This document shows, piece after piece, positions 1 through 8,317 of a stretch of 64,000 nt of DNA; positions within the stretch are counted from its first letter, which is position 1, and the number at the start of each line of letters is the position of its first letter. The stretch is from NCBI GenBank assembly GCA_013416445.1, contig JACCER010000006.1:111006-175005 (forward strand), given 5' to 3'. The translations under genes were made by a program, and so were the position numbers. Below the pieces are notes generated by a model that was not told where the DNA came from, did not search any database, and saw nothing but the letters and a program-made list of their open reading frames with translations. The stretch comes from Alcaligenaceae bacterium (GTDB lineage: Bacteria > Pseudomonadota > Gammaproteobacteria > Burkholderiales > Burkholderiaceae_B).

Positions 1-152
1 CAAGGCCGCGGCTGTCTGAGCCCGGCGCTTGTCGGACCACTGGTCCGACCGGGCGAGTTCCGCGGACGCCTCGATGGCGCTGACCGTAACGGGAACCCCG
101 TCAGGGGCGCAGCGCGTGAAGCCGAAACAGCCTCCGACACACCCGACTTTCG
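1..152. repeat. Palindromic element B, partial copy cut by the window start
   Basis: The first 152 bases match 8387-8536 almost base for base. They hold the central dyad (GTCGGACCA-C-TGGTCCGAC, near 31-49), the right copy of a 24-bp inverted-repeat arm (69-92) and the outer arm CGACACACCCGACTTT (137-152). The left half lies outside the window. Similarity to the 8.5-8.77 kb tail continues weakly to about 355. Short open frames here are not credible genes: no ribosome site, and they only translate the repeat. Apart from this element, its tail and one REP copy I see nothing in 1-364. Confidence 0.8.
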
Positions 153-315
153 CAAGAACAAAAAAAACTACACACAACATACCTCTGTCACCAGGAACAA
201 AAACAACGTCCCCAACGTACCTGAAGCTGTCGTGCAACCTAAGTGCAAATGTATTGAACTTGGGTAGTCGGGCAACTGGTGTCGAATGACGCTACTATTG
301 TTTGTAGCGTTGTTT

Positions 316-354
316 GTCGGATTACGCGCCTAGCGGCGCTAATCCGACCTACAG
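316..354. repeat. REP-like palindrome, copy 1
   Basis: Imperfect palindrome GTCGGATTACGCGCC-tag-CGGCGCTAATCCGAC followed by CTACA, ten bases past the livF stop codon. It could act as the 3' hairpin of the liv transcript. It belongs to the family repeated about fourteen times in this window. Confidence 0.8.
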
Positions 355-364
355 CCCCGTATGT

Positions 365-1129
365 TTATTTCCTGGCGTTGCCCAGGCCCAGATAACTTTC
401 TATCACCCTGGGGTTGTCGCTAAGTTCCTTGGCCTTGCCTTCAAGCACGATTTCGCCGGTTTCAAGCACATAGCCGTAATCAGCCACCTGCAACGCTGCG
501 CGCGCGTTCTGTTCCACCAGCAAAATTGCCACGCCCGTACTCCGCAGACGCGAAATGATCTGGAAAATCTCACGCACGATCATGGGTGCCAAACCCAGAC
601 TGGGCTCGTCCAGCATCAGCAACTGAGGCTGCGCCATTAACGCCCGCCCCACCGCCAACATTTGCCGCTCGCCGCCCGACAACGTGCCCGCCTCTTGTGT
701 GCGGCGCTCGCGCAAACGTGGAAACAAATCGTAAACCTCATGCATGGTTTCCTTCCAACCATGCTTGCCGGCACGATACAAACGAAACCCACCTAACAAC
801 AGATTGTCTTCCACCGACATACTGCCAAACAGCTCGCGCCGCTCGGGAACCAGTGAGATGCCATCTGATACACGACGCTCAACCTGCCAGGAACCAATTT
901 CAGCCCCCAGGTATTCCACCGACCCCGAACTATGCCCAGTAGCCGGCAAAGACCCCATGATCGAATTAAGCAATGTAGACTTGCCCGCTCCGTTGCCCCC
1001 AATCACCGTCACGATACTGCCGCGCGTAACCATGATATTGGCCCCCACCAAGGCATGCACCTTGCCATACTTGGTCGACAAGTCGGTGACCTTCAATATC
1101 GGATGCCTGGGTTTGTGAGCGGCGTTCAT
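365..1129 (-). CDS. livF: Branched-chain amino acid-type ABC transporter, ATPase LivF
   Basis: A 254-residue ABC ATPase, the usual LivF length. Walker A GGNGAGKST is at residues 44-52, the signature LSGGERQ at 150-156 and Walker B LLMLDEP at 170-176, followed by SLGLAP as is typical for LivF. It should hydrolyse ATP at the inner membrane together with the LivG domain encoded just upstream. Its ATG overlaps the stop of the livM-livG gene by four bases (ATGA), so the two are translationally coupled. It is the last gene of a minus-strand operon. The family assignment is firm; the substrate (branched-chain amino acid, amide or urea) cannot be read from an ATPase. Confidence 0.93.
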   Translation of the reverse strand: MNAAHKPRHPILKVTDLSTKYGKVHALVGANIMVTRGSIVTVIGGNGAGKSTLLNSIMGSLPATGHSSGSVEYLGAEIGSWQVERRVSDGISLVPERRELFGSMSVEDNLLLGGFRLYRAGKHGWKETMHEVYDLFPRLRERRTQEAGTLSGGERQMLAVGRALMAQPQLLMLDEPSLGLAPMIVREIFQIISRLRSTGVAILLVEQNARAALQVADYGYVLETGEIVLEGKAKELSDNPRVIESYLGLGNARK

Positions 1130-2970
1130 GCCTGTTCTCCTGCAATATCGCGACCAACGTCAGATGACGTATCAGTTGGCGTGAAATCATCGTCCACACC
1201 GCCCAAATAGGCTTCCAGCACCGCAGGATTTTGTTGAACCTCGGCAGGCAGACCTTCGGCCAGCTTGGTGCCGAAATCCATAACCAGAATATGATCGGTC
1301 AGATTCATGACGAAATCCATATCGTGCTCGACCAAGAGGATGCTCATGCCCTCATGGCGCAACTGATCCAGCACCTGTGCCAATTCTTGCTTTTCTTTGT
1401 AACGCAACCCTGCGGCTGGCTCATCCAGCAATAACAAAACCGGGTCGGCCGCCAGAGCGCGCGCAATTTCAAGTATGCGTTGTTGGCCCAACGCCAGATT
1501 ACCGGCTTGTTCGTATAAATAGTCGCCCAGGCCCACCCGCTGCAACTGCCTCGCGGCTTCGTGCAACAGCATGGCCTCGTCGCCCCGTTCGGCACGCAAG
1601 GCCGCCGCCAGTACGCCAACCTTGCTGCGCAAGTGCGCACCCAGCGCCACATTTTCCAGAACCGTCATGGTCGGCAAAAGCTGTACATGCTGAAAGGTAC
1701 GCCCTACCCCCAGCCTGGCAATTTCACGCGAAGGCAGGACATCAAGGCGCTCGCCCAGGAACTTCACCTTGCCGCTGGTTGCCGGCAACACACCGGTAAT
1801 AAGGTTGAATGTCGTGCTTTTTCCGGCGCCATTGGGACCAATCAGCCCCATGATTTCACCTGCCTTGAGCGAAAAACTGATGTCATTGACCGCCACCAGC
1901 CCGCCAAACTCCTTGCGTATGGCATCGACCTCAAGCACCAGCGACGCCTTTTCGGGGCGCGAGCGCTGGGTCAAGATGGGCGCTTCAGGCGGCGGCGCAA
2001 TCCGGCGACGCTCGGTGCCCCCGGCCAGCACCGACCACCAGGAAGCCAATATTGGCCAAACGCCATCGCGGGCATACTGCAGCACAAGCACCATCAGTAC
2101 GCCGAAAACTATTAGTTCAAAGTTGTAATTGGTGTCCAGGATTTTGGGCAAGACGTTTTGCAACTGATCTTTAAGCGTAAGAATCAAGCCCGACCCCAGC
2201 ACCGCCCCCCATACGCTACCCGCACCGCCCACCACCGCCATGAACAAATACTCGATACCGTAATTCAGGCCAAAGGGACTGGGACTGACTGCACGCTGCA
2301 TATGCGCGTACAGCCAACCCGACAGCGATGCCAGCAAGGCGGCATAGACAAAGATAATGACCTTGTAGCTGGCCATATTGATGCCAAACGATTCAGCCAT
2401 GCCGCCGCCACTTTTAAGCGCGCGTATGGCCCGGCCTGGTCGGGAGTCCAGCAAATTGCGGGTGGCCCACATCGACAACAGCACCGCCACCCAGATCAGA
2501 TAATAAATATAACGCCCGTTACCCAGCGATATCCCTAAAAATTCTATAGGCTGTATGCTGGCAATCCCGTCATACTGGCCCAGAAAACCCAGGTTGCCAA
2601 ACAGATAATAAATAGCCAGCCCCCACGCCAGTGTGCCCAGCGGCAAGTAGTGGCCAGACAGACGCAAGGTAATGGCGCCAAGCACATATGCCACCACGAA
2701 GGTAAGCATCAACCCCAATAGCAGGCCAAGCCAGGGCGACCAGCCTATGGCGGTCGTGAGCCAGGCCGTCGCGTAAGCGCCTATACCCACGAACGCCGCC
2801 TGCCCAAAGGAGGTCAGCCCGCCCACGCCAGTAAGCAATACCAGCCCCAACACGACCAGGCTGGCCAGGCCCACATAGTTCAGATGAGTAATCCAGAATT
2901 CAGGCGTACTGGGCAATAAAGGCAAACCCAACAACCCCAGCACCACGACTATCAACAACAATCGATTCAT
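1126..2970 (-). CDS. livMG: Fused ABC transporter permease-ATPase (LivM-LivG)
   Basis: At 614 residues this is twice the normal length of either component. Residues 1 to about 315 form a LivM permease with many hydrophobic segments and the GQAAFVGIGAYATAW and VVGGAGSVWGAVLG motifs. A short charged linker (about 316-345) leads to a LivG ATPase with Walker A GPNGAGKST at 378-386, a LALGQQR signature and Walker B LLLLDEP. No separate livM or livG gene is present, so the fusion is the only source of both. It starts three bases after the livH stop and ends overlapping livF. LivM-LivG fusions are known in betaproteobacteria. The reading frame is continuous, so this is not an assembly frameshift. 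Confidence 0.92.
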   Translation of the reverse strand: MNRLLLIVVVLGLLGLPLLPSTPEFWITHLNYVGLASLVVLGLVLLTGVGGLTSFGQAAFVGIGAYATAWLTTAIGWSPWLGLLLGLMLTFVVAYVLGAITLRLSGHYLPLGTLAWGLAIYYLFGNLGFLGQYDGIASIQPIEFLGISLGNGRYIYYLIWVAVLLSMWATRNLLDSRPGRAIRALKSGGGMAESFGINMASYKVIIFVYAALLASLSGWLYAHMQRAVSPSPFGLNYGIEYLFMAVVGGAGSVWGAVLGSGLILTLKDQLQNVLPKILDTNYNFELIVFGVLMVLVLQYARDGVWPILASWWSVLAGGTERRRIAPPPEAPILTQRSRPEKASLVLEVDAIRKEFGGLVAVNDISFSLKAGEIMGLIGPNGAGKSTTFNLITGVLPATSGKVKFLGERLDVLPSREIARLGVGRTFQHVQLLPTMTVLENVALGAHLRSKVGVLAAALRAERGDEAMLLHEAARQLQRVGLGDYLYEQAGNLALGQQRILEIARALAADPVLLLLDEPAAGLRYKEKQELAQVLDQLRHEGMSILLVEHDMDFVMNLTDHILVMDFGTKLAEGLPAEVQQNPAVLEAYLGGVDDDFTPTDTSSDVGRDIAGEQA

Positions 2971-2973
2971 GGC

Positions 2974-4011
2974 TTACTCCTCGTCGTCGGTATGATGTGT
3001 ACCGAACGAACGCCACAACAGCACAGGAATAATCAGCGTGAACACAATGACCTCTTTGTAGGCGCTGGCCCAGAATGATGCAAACGCTTCCAGAATACCC
3101 ACGAACAACGCCCCGCCAGCTGCAATGGGATAACTGATCAGGCCGCCGAATATCCCCGCCACGAATCCTTTCAGGCCGATCAGGAAACCGGTATCGTAAT
3201 AAACTGTAGTCACGGGCGCGATAAGCATGCCTGACAAGGCACCAATGGCGGCAGCCAGCGTAAAAGTCAGGCTGCCCGACATATTTGTGCTGATGCCAAC
3301 CAAGCGCGCACCCCTGCGATTGACAGCTGTGGCGCGCAAAGCGCGGCCGTATAGGGTTTTACTGAAGAACAGCCACAAGCCCAGGATCAATACGCCGCAA
3401 GTGCCCAGCACAAAAAACGTCTGGGCCGACCAGCTTACCGGACCCATTTGAACTTCGCCCTCCATGAAAGGCGGGGTGCGCCAGCCCTCGGCCCCGAAGA
3501 ACACTAGCGCCAGGCCAGTCAGTGCAAAGTGCACAGCCACTGAAATGATCAGCAGCACCAACACACTGGCTTCCGCCACCGGCTGATAAGCCAGGCGGTA
3601 CACCATGGGGCCTAACGGCACCACCAGCGCCATGGAAAACAGCACATTGATCCATAAAGACGTGTCTTTGCTGACTATATAGGGGGCCAGCAGATACAGC
3701 ACAAAAGGCAGCAGTAACGTCCAGGAAAAAACCTTGCCCATGCCCCGCCAGTTACGGGTACGCAAGGCAGCAATGGCTTCGACGGCAAACACCACCGCGC
3801 CAATGATCAGCAGCAAGTTGACTGTGCCGGGTATGCGGCCATTGACCATAAAGGCCAGGGTCAAGGCGCCAAACGCCACGAACTCGCCCTGCGGAATGAA
3901 AATGACGCGCGTCACCACAAACACCAGAACCAGCGCTAGGCCCAATAATGCATAAATGGCACCATTCATGATGCCGTCTTGCAGCAGTATCAGTAAAACT
4001 GTTGTATCCAT
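2974..4011 (-). CDS. livH: Branched-chain amino acid-type ABC transporter permease LivH
   Basis: A polytopic inner-membrane permease of the LivH family, 345 residues from the ATG at 4011 (MDTTVLLILLQDGIMNG). A longer frame begins at 4089, but that start lies inside a transcription-terminator-like hairpin and adds a charged leader, so the internal ATG is preferred. Family features include GAIYALLGLALVLVF near the N terminus, the cytoplasmic loop GRALRATAVNRRGARLVGI and the GLKGFVAGIFGG segment. It is longer than the roughly 300 residues usual for LivH because of an insert after the third membrane segment (about residues 85-130). It sits between the binding-protein gene and the LivM-LivG fusion. 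Confidence 0.9.
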   Translation of the reverse strand: MDTTVLLILLQDGIMNGAIYALLGLALVLVFVVTRVIFIPQGEFVAFGALTLAFMVNGRIPGTVNLLLIIGAVVFAVEAIAALRTRNWRGMGKVFSWTLLLPFVLYLLAPYIVSKDTSLWINVLFSMALVVPLGPMVYRLAYQPVAEASVLVLLIISVAVHFALTGLALVFFGAEGWRTPPFMEGEVQMGPVSWSAQTFFVLGTCGVLILGLWLFFSKTLYGRALRATAVNRRGARLVGISTNMSGSLTFTLAAAIGALSGMLIAPVTTVYYDTGFLIGLKGFVAGIFGGLISYPIAAGGALFVGILEAFASFWASAYKEVIVFTLIIPVLLWRSFGTHHTDDEE

Positions 4012-4078
4012 TTCGGACAACACCCCAACAAAAAGACGCAGGCCAGCCTTGCGCCCCTGCTTCAGACATAGACAAAAA

Positions 4079-4104
4079 ATACCGGCCACTTGGCCGGCAT
4101 TTTT
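4079..4104 (-). terminator. Hairpin with U-tract between binding-protein gene and livH
   Basis: The perfect stem CCGGCCA-ct-TGGCCGG (4082-4097) is followed on the minus strand by TATTTTTTGTC. In binding-protein-first ABC operons a leaky terminator at this point commonly keeps the permease genes at lower expression than the binding protein. That role is inferred. The structure also has a T-run on the plus strand. Confidence 0.65.
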
Positions 4105-4140
4105 ATCGGCTTACCTATTGTGCCGACCACGCAACACAAA

Positions 4141-4172
4141 CAGGCCCGACCGCTTGATACGGATCGAGCCTG
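4141..4172 (-). terminator. Imperfect hairpin just after the binding-protein gene
   Basis: On the minus strand a stem of about ten pairs, two of them G-U, closes an eight-base loop and is followed by GTTTGTGTTG. It lies 13 bases past the stop of the binding-protein gene. It may be an mRNA-stabilising 3' end or a weak terminator acting with the hairpin at 4082-4097. Confidence 0.4.
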
Positions 4173-4184
4173 CCATTGTACGGA

Positions 4185-5354
4185 TTACTGGTCAGGCTGG
4201 TATGTCCATTTGCCATCGACCACTTTGACCATGACGCGAGCCCGTTCATCGAGACCGGCATGATCGGTGGCGCTCATGTTGAAAACCCCTTGCGATGCTG
4301 GCAGATTCTTGATTTGTTCGATGGCGTCGCGCAAGGCTTGGCGAAATTCGGGCGTGCCCGGCTTGGCACCGGTTTTCAGGGCTGGGGGGATGGCGGTCGC
4401 GACCAACAGGCCGGCATCCCACATGTGGCCACCAAACGTATTGATGGTGCCGGCGCCGTACTTGGCTTCGTATTTGGCTTTGTATACAAGCGCGCTTTTC
4501 TTGACCGGGTTGCTGTCGGGCAACTGATCAGCCACCAGCAGCGGGCCGGCAGGCAGGATCATTCCGTTGCAGTCTTTGCCGCAAACTCGCAGCACATCGT
4601 TATTGGCCGCGCCATGGGTCTGGTACATAATGCCCTTGTAGCCACGACTTTTGAGTTCGCTTTGCGGCAATGCCACCGGTGTGCCCGAACCCGCAACCAG
4701 TATGCCATCAGGCTTGGCAGCCACCAACTTGAGCACCTGGCCAGTTACGCTGGTATCAGTACGGCCGTAACGCTCTATGCTGACCACCTTGATACCCTTG
4801 GCCTTGGCGGCTTCGGTCATGACACTGAGCCAACCTTCGCCGTAGGCATCGGTATAGCCGATAAAGCCCAGGGTTTTAACACCCTGCTTGGCCATGGTGT
4901 CGGCCAGAGCACCCGCCATCAATTGGTCATTCTGGGGTGTTTTGAATGCCCATTTACGCGCGCCTTCCACGGGCTCGACGATTTTGGCATTGGCGGCCAC
5001 ACTGATCATGGGCGTGCCGGTTTCCCCAGCCACATCGACCATGGCCAACGAGCCAGGCGTAACCGATGTGCCTATGACCACATCGACCTTGTCGTCGGCA
5101 ACCAGCTTGCGCATATTCTTGACGGCTATGGTCATATCAGTGCTGTCGTCGAGCACGATATATTCAATTTTCTGCCCATCGATTTCAGTGGGCAGCAGCG
5201 ATACCGTATTGCGCTCTGGGATGCCTAACGAGGCGGCGGGCCCAGTGCTGGACAGGGTAACCCCGACCTTGATCTGCGCCGAGGCGATCATGGGCAAGGC
5301 AAGCGTCAGGGCTCCCGCCAGCACCGAAAGTCGGATTGATTGGTTCAAATTCAT
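4185..5354 (-). CDS. ABC transporter substrate-binding protein (LivK/AmiC type)
   Basis: A 389-residue periplasmic binding protein for the Liv-type importer downstream. It has a clear Sec signal peptide (residues 1-26, ending IASA before QIKVGVTLS) followed by the type I fold opening TLSSTGPAASLGIPERN. DKVDVVIGTSVTPGSLAMVD and HMWDAGLLVATAI are typical of the Leu/Ile/Val-binding group. The start has a good ribosome site (GGAGA, eight bases upstream). The protein is first in the operon, separated from livH by two hairpins. The ligand cannot be decided from sequence: branched-chain amino acids, amides and aromatic acids are all bound by this family. Confidence 0.9.
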   Translation of the reverse strand: MNLNQSIRLSVLAGALTLALPMIASAQIKVGVTLSSTGPAASLGIPERNTVSLLPTEIDGQKIEYIVLDDSTDMTIAVKNMRKLVADDKVDVVIGTSVTPGSLAMVDVAGETGTPMISVAANAKIVEPVEGARKWAFKTPQNDQLMAGALADTMAKQGVKTLGFIGYTDAYGEGWLSVMTEAAKAKGIKVVSIERYGRTDTSVTGQVLKLVAAKPDGILVAGSGTPVALPQSELKSRGYKGIMYQTHGAANNDVLRVCGKDCNGMILPAGPLLVADQLPDSNPVKKSALVYKAKYEAKYGAGTINTFGGHMWDAGLLVATAIPPALKTGAKPGTPEFRQALRDAIEQIKNLPASQGVFNMSATDHAGLDERARVMVKVVDGKWTYQPDQ

Positions 5355-5410
5355 TTCTTGGTCTCCATGGATGGCACCGCAACCGGCCCGACAAAAGGCA
5401 GCGGCGAAAA

Positions 5411-5439
5411 ATTATATAAAAACAGCCACTTACGGAAAT
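5411..5439 (-). promoter_or_regulatory. Candidate promoter of the liv-type operon
   Basis: On the minus strand a perfect TATAAT (5416-5411) lies about 57 bases upstream of the binding-protein ATG, with a poor -35 (TTTCCG or nearby) 16-17 bases further up. The rest of the 5355-5673 gap holds the divergent msrB leader and shows no other clear feature. Confidence 0.4.
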
Positions 5440-5673
5440 AGCGTTGCACGTCAAAAATGGCAGAAAATATAAGCATTTTCCGCCAATAAGGTTTAAAACT
5501 ATAACAAGCTGCTGGGTGCCCGTGATTATGGACAAAAATGGAAACAAAGTCTTTAAGGGGATTCCCTGCATGGACAGCGCAGAAAAAGTACCATGGCAGG
5601 GAACCTATCGCACTGGCCAAAGTCGATTAACATAATGGGTTGTGCATAGGCCGCTCTTTTTACAGGTGTACAA

Positions 5674-6069
5674 GTGAACAAAATCCATAAAACCGATACC
5701 GAATGGCAAGAACAGCTAACTCGCGAAGAATATGTCGTGGCCCGCCAAAAAGGTACCGAACGGCCATTCACAGGGCGTTACTGGGATACCACCGAAACCG
5801 GCATTTACCGCTGCATAGGTTGCGGCACGGCCTTGTTTGCGTCCGATACCAAGTTCGACGCGGGTTGCGGCTGGCCCAGCTATTTCGAAGCCATCAACCC
5901 CGATAACGTACGCCAGGAACTCGACACCAGCCACGGCATGGAACGCACCGAAGTACTGTGCAATGTCTGCGACTCGCATCTGGGCCATGTGTTCCCCGAC
6001 GGGCCTCCTCCTACCGGCAAGCGTTATTGCATCAACTCAGTTTCCCTGAAATTTGAACCCACTAAATGA
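5674..6069 (+). CDS. msrB: Peptide-methionine (R)-S-oxide reductase MsrB
   Basis: Reduces methionine-R-sulfoxide in proteins, using thioredoxin as reductant. At 131 residues it has the normal single-domain length. Two CxxC pairs (Cys47/Cys50 and Cys96/Cys99) bind the structural zinc, and the catalytic cysteine is Cys119 in the RYCIN motif. Cys65 in the GCGWPS loop is in the position of the usual resolving cysteine. The start is a GTG behind a CAGGTG ribosome site. The stop overlaps the ATG of yciB by four bases, so it leads a four-gene plus-strand cluster. Confidence 0.95.
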   Translation: MNKIHKTDTEWQEQLTREEYVVARQKGTERPFTGRYWDTTETGIYRCIGCGTALFASDTKFDAGCGWPSYFEAINPDNVRQELDTSHGMERTEVLCNVCDSHLGHVFPDGPPPTGKRYCINSVSLKFEPTK

Positions 6070-6656
6070 AGAAATTTCTTTTTGACCTGTTTCCATTAAT
6101 CCTTTTTTTTGTTGCGTTCAAATTTTCCGACATCTTTACCGCCACGGCTGTGGCTATTGCTGCGGGTGTGGGTCAGTTCATCTGGCTCAAGGCTACCGGC
6201 AAAGCCATAGAAGCCACGCACTGGATCAACCTGAGCGTAATCGTGGTATTTGGCGGCGCCACCTTGTTTTTCCACAATGATGTCTTCATCAAATGGAAAC
6301 CAACCGTGCTGTACTGGCTGTTCTCAGCCATTTTACTGGGCGGAAAATGGTTTTTCGGACGTAACCTGATGCAGAAGCTGATGGGTACGCAAATCGATAT
6401 GCCTGCCGTCGCCTGGAACAAGCTCAACTACAGTTGGGCCGCTTTCTTTATTTTATCGGGCGCATTAAACCTGTATGTCGCCTTTTCGGGCGCATTCACC
6501 GAAGCCCAATGGGTCAACTTCAAGGTATTTGGCCTGATGGCCTTGCTGTTGCTGTTTGTCGTCGTCCAGTCAGTCTGGCTGGGCAAGCACATGAAAGACG
6601 GCAACGAGCCAGCGCGCGCCCTCCCCGCCTCTGGGGAATCCAACAAGGAATCCTGA
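6066..6656 (+). CDS. yciB: Inner-membrane protein YciB (septation protein A family)
   Basis: A 196-residue membrane protein with about five hydrophobic segments, the YciB/IspZ family length. Recognisable stretches are the N-terminal [19 protein letters not shown], the [16 protein letters not shown] loop and the [20 protein letters not shown] segment. In enterobacteria it is linked to cell-envelope synthesis and septation and interacts with elongation and division proteins; the molecular activity is unknown. It overlaps msrB at its start, and its stop TGA overlaps the bolA ATG (TGATG), so translation is likely coupled along the cluster. Confidence 0.92.
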   Translation: MKKFLFDLFPLILFFVAFKFSDIFTATAVAIAAGVGQFIWLKATGKAIEATHWINLSVIVVFGGATLFFHNDVFIKWKPTVLYWLFSAILLGGKWFFGRNLMQKLMGTQIDMPAVAWNKLNYSWAAFFILSGALNLYVAFSGAFTEAQWVNFKVFGLMALLLLFVVVQSVWLGKHMKDGNEPARALPASGESNKES

Positions 6657-6919
6657 TGTCTACCGACCGCAAGAACGAGCTCGAACAGCGCCTGGCGCCG
6701 CTCGAACCCACCCACCTGGAAATCATCGACGAATCGCACTTTCATGCCGGCCATGAAGGCAGCAAAAATGGCGCCAGCCACTTCCGCGTCGTGATCCAAT
6801 CCGAACAATTTACCGGCCTCAGCACCCTGGCGCGTCACCGACTTGTGTATGATCGCGTTCACGATTTAATGCCTTACCCCATTCATGCTCTGGCCATTGA
6901 CGCCAAAACCAACCCGTAA
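6656..6919 (+). CDS. bolA: BolA family protein
   Basis: An 87-residue BolA-type protein, read from the ATG that overlaps the yciB stop. The core motif HAGHEGSKNGASHFRVVI followed by RHRLVYDRV marks the family. BolA proteins pair with monothiol glutaredoxins, bind Fe-S clusters and influence stress morphology. The conserved His in RHRLVYD is in the position of the glutaredoxin-cluster ligand. The longer upstream frame in the same phase is only read-through over yciB and is rejected. It ends ten bases before the start of the next gene. Confidence 0.9.
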   Translation: MSTDRKNELEQRLAPLEPTHLEIIDESHFHAGHEGSKNGASHFRVVIQSEQFTGLSTLARHRLVYDRVHDLMPYPIHALAIDAKTNP

Positions 6920-6929
6920 AAGGAATTTC

Positions 6930-7706
6930 ATGAAACGACTAGCCGTATTTGCAGCAAGCTGCGCCATTGCCTTGCCGGTGTATGCCCAAACAGTAGCCTC
7001 CGTCAATGGCCAAGCCATTACACAAGCCAAGCTCGATCAATTTGTTGCACTACTGATCGCCCAGGGTGCCCAAGACAGCCCCGAACTGCGCACGCAAGTC
7101 AAACAGGAAATGGTCAATCGTCTGGTAGCCGTTCAGGCAGCCGAAAAAGCGGGCCTCGATAAACAGCCCGAGGTCACCCAGGAAGTCGAACTGGCTCGCC
7201 AAGGCATACTGGTGCGTGCCCTGATGGCCGATTACCTGAAAAAAAACCCAGTTACCGACGCCAAGATCCAGGCCGAATACGACAAAATCAAACAAGAACA
7301 AGCCGGCAAGCAAGAATACAAACTGCGTCACATTCTGGTTAAAGACGAAAAGGCCGCTAACGACCTGATCGCCGCCATCAAAAGCAAGAAAGTGACTTTT
7401 GAAGCGGCAGCCAAGAAAGACTCCATGGATCCGGGCAGCGGCCAGAACGGCGGCGACCTGGGCTGGGGCCCCACCAGCAACTACGTACCTGAATTCGCAC
7501 AAGCGGTTGAAGGCCTGAAAAAAGGCGAAATGACCAGCAAGCCGGTACAAACCCAATTTGGCTGGCACATTATTGAGGTCGAAGACAGCCGCCCTGTCAA
7601 ATTCCCGGATCTGGCCGAAGTCAAACCCCAAATCGAAGAAATGATGCGCCAGCAGGAATTGGCTGAATACCAGCAAAGCCTGATCAAAAACGCCACGATC
7701 AAGTAA
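6930..7706 (+). CDS. Periplasmic peptidyl-prolyl isomerase, parvulin (PpiC) type
   Basis: A 258-residue secreted parvulin. The ATG at 6930 follows an AAAAGGA ribosome site and opens a classical signal peptide (MKRLAVFAASCAIALPVYAQ). An earlier in-frame ATG at 6885 lies inside bolA and would spoil the signal. Residues about 23-120 form a helical SurA/PrsA-like chaperone lobe starting VASVNGQAITQAKL. Residues about 125-220 carry the isomerase domain, with LRHILVKDE, DPGSGQNGGDLGWG and QTQFGWHIIEV. It probably helps fold envelope proteins. It closes the msrB-yciB-bolA cluster. Confidence 0.9.
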   Translation: MKRLAVFAASCAIALPVYAQTVASVNGQAITQAKLDQFVALLIAQGAQDSPELRTQVKQEMVNRLVAVQAAEKAGLDKQPEVTQEVELARQGILVRALMADYLKKNPVTDAKIQAEYDKIKQEQAGKQEYKLRHILVKDEKAANDLIAAIKSKKVTFEAAAKKDSMDPGSGQNGGDLGWGPTSNYVPEFAQAVEGLKKGEMTSKPVQTQFGWHIIEVEDSRPVKFPDLAEVKPQIEEMMRQQELAEYQQSLIKNATIK

Positions 7707-7733
7707 GTTTGGTTTTTTTATGTAATGTTGTTT

Positions 7734-7766
7734 TTCGGATTATGCATCTGGCGGTGCTAATCCGAA
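7734..7766. repeat. REP-like palindrome, copy 2
   Basis: Imperfect palindrome TTCGGATTATGCAT...GGTGCTAATCCGAA, 27 bases after the ppiC-type stop. The outer stem is intact and the inner part has drifted. It follows a short T-run (7713-7719), so together they may end the msrB-ppiC transcript. Confidence 0.7.
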
Positions 7767-7923
7767 TGGCGCTTAGTTAACAAAAAATTGCAGGTCGAAA
7801 TCCAACAAAACTCCTGCGATAAAAATGCCTGGAGCATGTGCGACTTAAATGCTTACGGCACTTGGTGAGGCTGTCTGGCTCTGGTGACGGCGCCATGGCT
7901 GTTAGCGACGCTGTCCGGTTTAC

Positions 7924-8026
7924 TTGTGACGTTGTGCGGTTTCTTGTGACGTTGTCGGTTTCTTGTGACGTTGTCGGTTTCTTGTGACGTTGTCGGTTTC
8001 TTGTGACGTTGTCGGTTTCTTGTGAC
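7924..8026. repeat. Tandem array of 19-bp units (family A lead-in)
   Basis: Five consecutive units of TTGTGACGTTGTCGGTTTC, the first with one extra base, followed by a truncated sixth unit that merges into the palindrome at 8027. The unit length is not a multiple of three, so the open frame on the minus strand translates different peptides from each unit and is not coding. The homologous array at 63761-63866 has 20-bp units with different but internally uniform sequence. Confidence 0.9.
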
Positions 8027-8209
8027 GTTGTCCGGGGTGGGTGAAGCTCAGTGCGGCACGGCGTGCTTGTTTCCGCGTCTGCCTCGTACAGCCGGGCGTC
8101 GGCCGAACTCGCTGCGCTCAGACAGCGGCCGACGACTGCCCCCGGCTTCCCTTCGTCAGCACGCGGCGCACGCCTACCGCCGCACTGAGCTTCACCCACC
8201 CCAGACAAC
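8027..8209. mobile_element. Palindromic element A, MITE-like, 183 bp
   Basis: The ends are inverted repeats of 31 bp with one mismatch, of which 24 bp are perfect (8034-8057 against 8179-8202, beginning GGGGTGGGTGAAGCTC). A second nested stem has GCCGGG/CCCGGC and CGTCGGCCG/CGGCCGACG arms (8091-8105 and 8126-8146) around a 20-base loop containing CTCGCTGCGCTCAGAC. The element has no open frame with a start signal and could fold into one long hairpin in DNA or RNA. The first half of a second copy is at 63867-64000. Calling it mobile is inference from the terminal repeats and recurrence. Confidence 0.65.
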
Positions 8210-8317
8210 TGCGTAACAGAAAATTGGACGGCCTGACGGTCTAGTGGTCTGAGTAGCTGGCTTTATTTGCGCGGCTGGTTGGGTGATGTAATACTGCTCC
8301 AAATGTCGCTGATGCAA

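Noticed and set aside
29..289. Open frame over element B at the window start, with a matching frame at 8415-8621
   Set aside because: The similarity between the two peptides comes from the DNA repeat. Both diverge by frameshift after the palindrome and lack a start signal.
4176..5228. Long open frame opposite the ABC binding-protein gene
   Set aside because: It is a shadow of a well-supported gene in the other strand, without family motifs.
7924..8026. Possible CRISPR array
   Set aside because: The units are directly abutting 19-bp tandem repeats with no unique spacers, and no cas gene is present.
7777..8208. 143-codon open frame on the minus strand over the tandem array
   Set aside because: It only translates element A and the 19-bp repeats, whose unit length shifts frame each time. 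There is no ribosome site and no protein-like composition.
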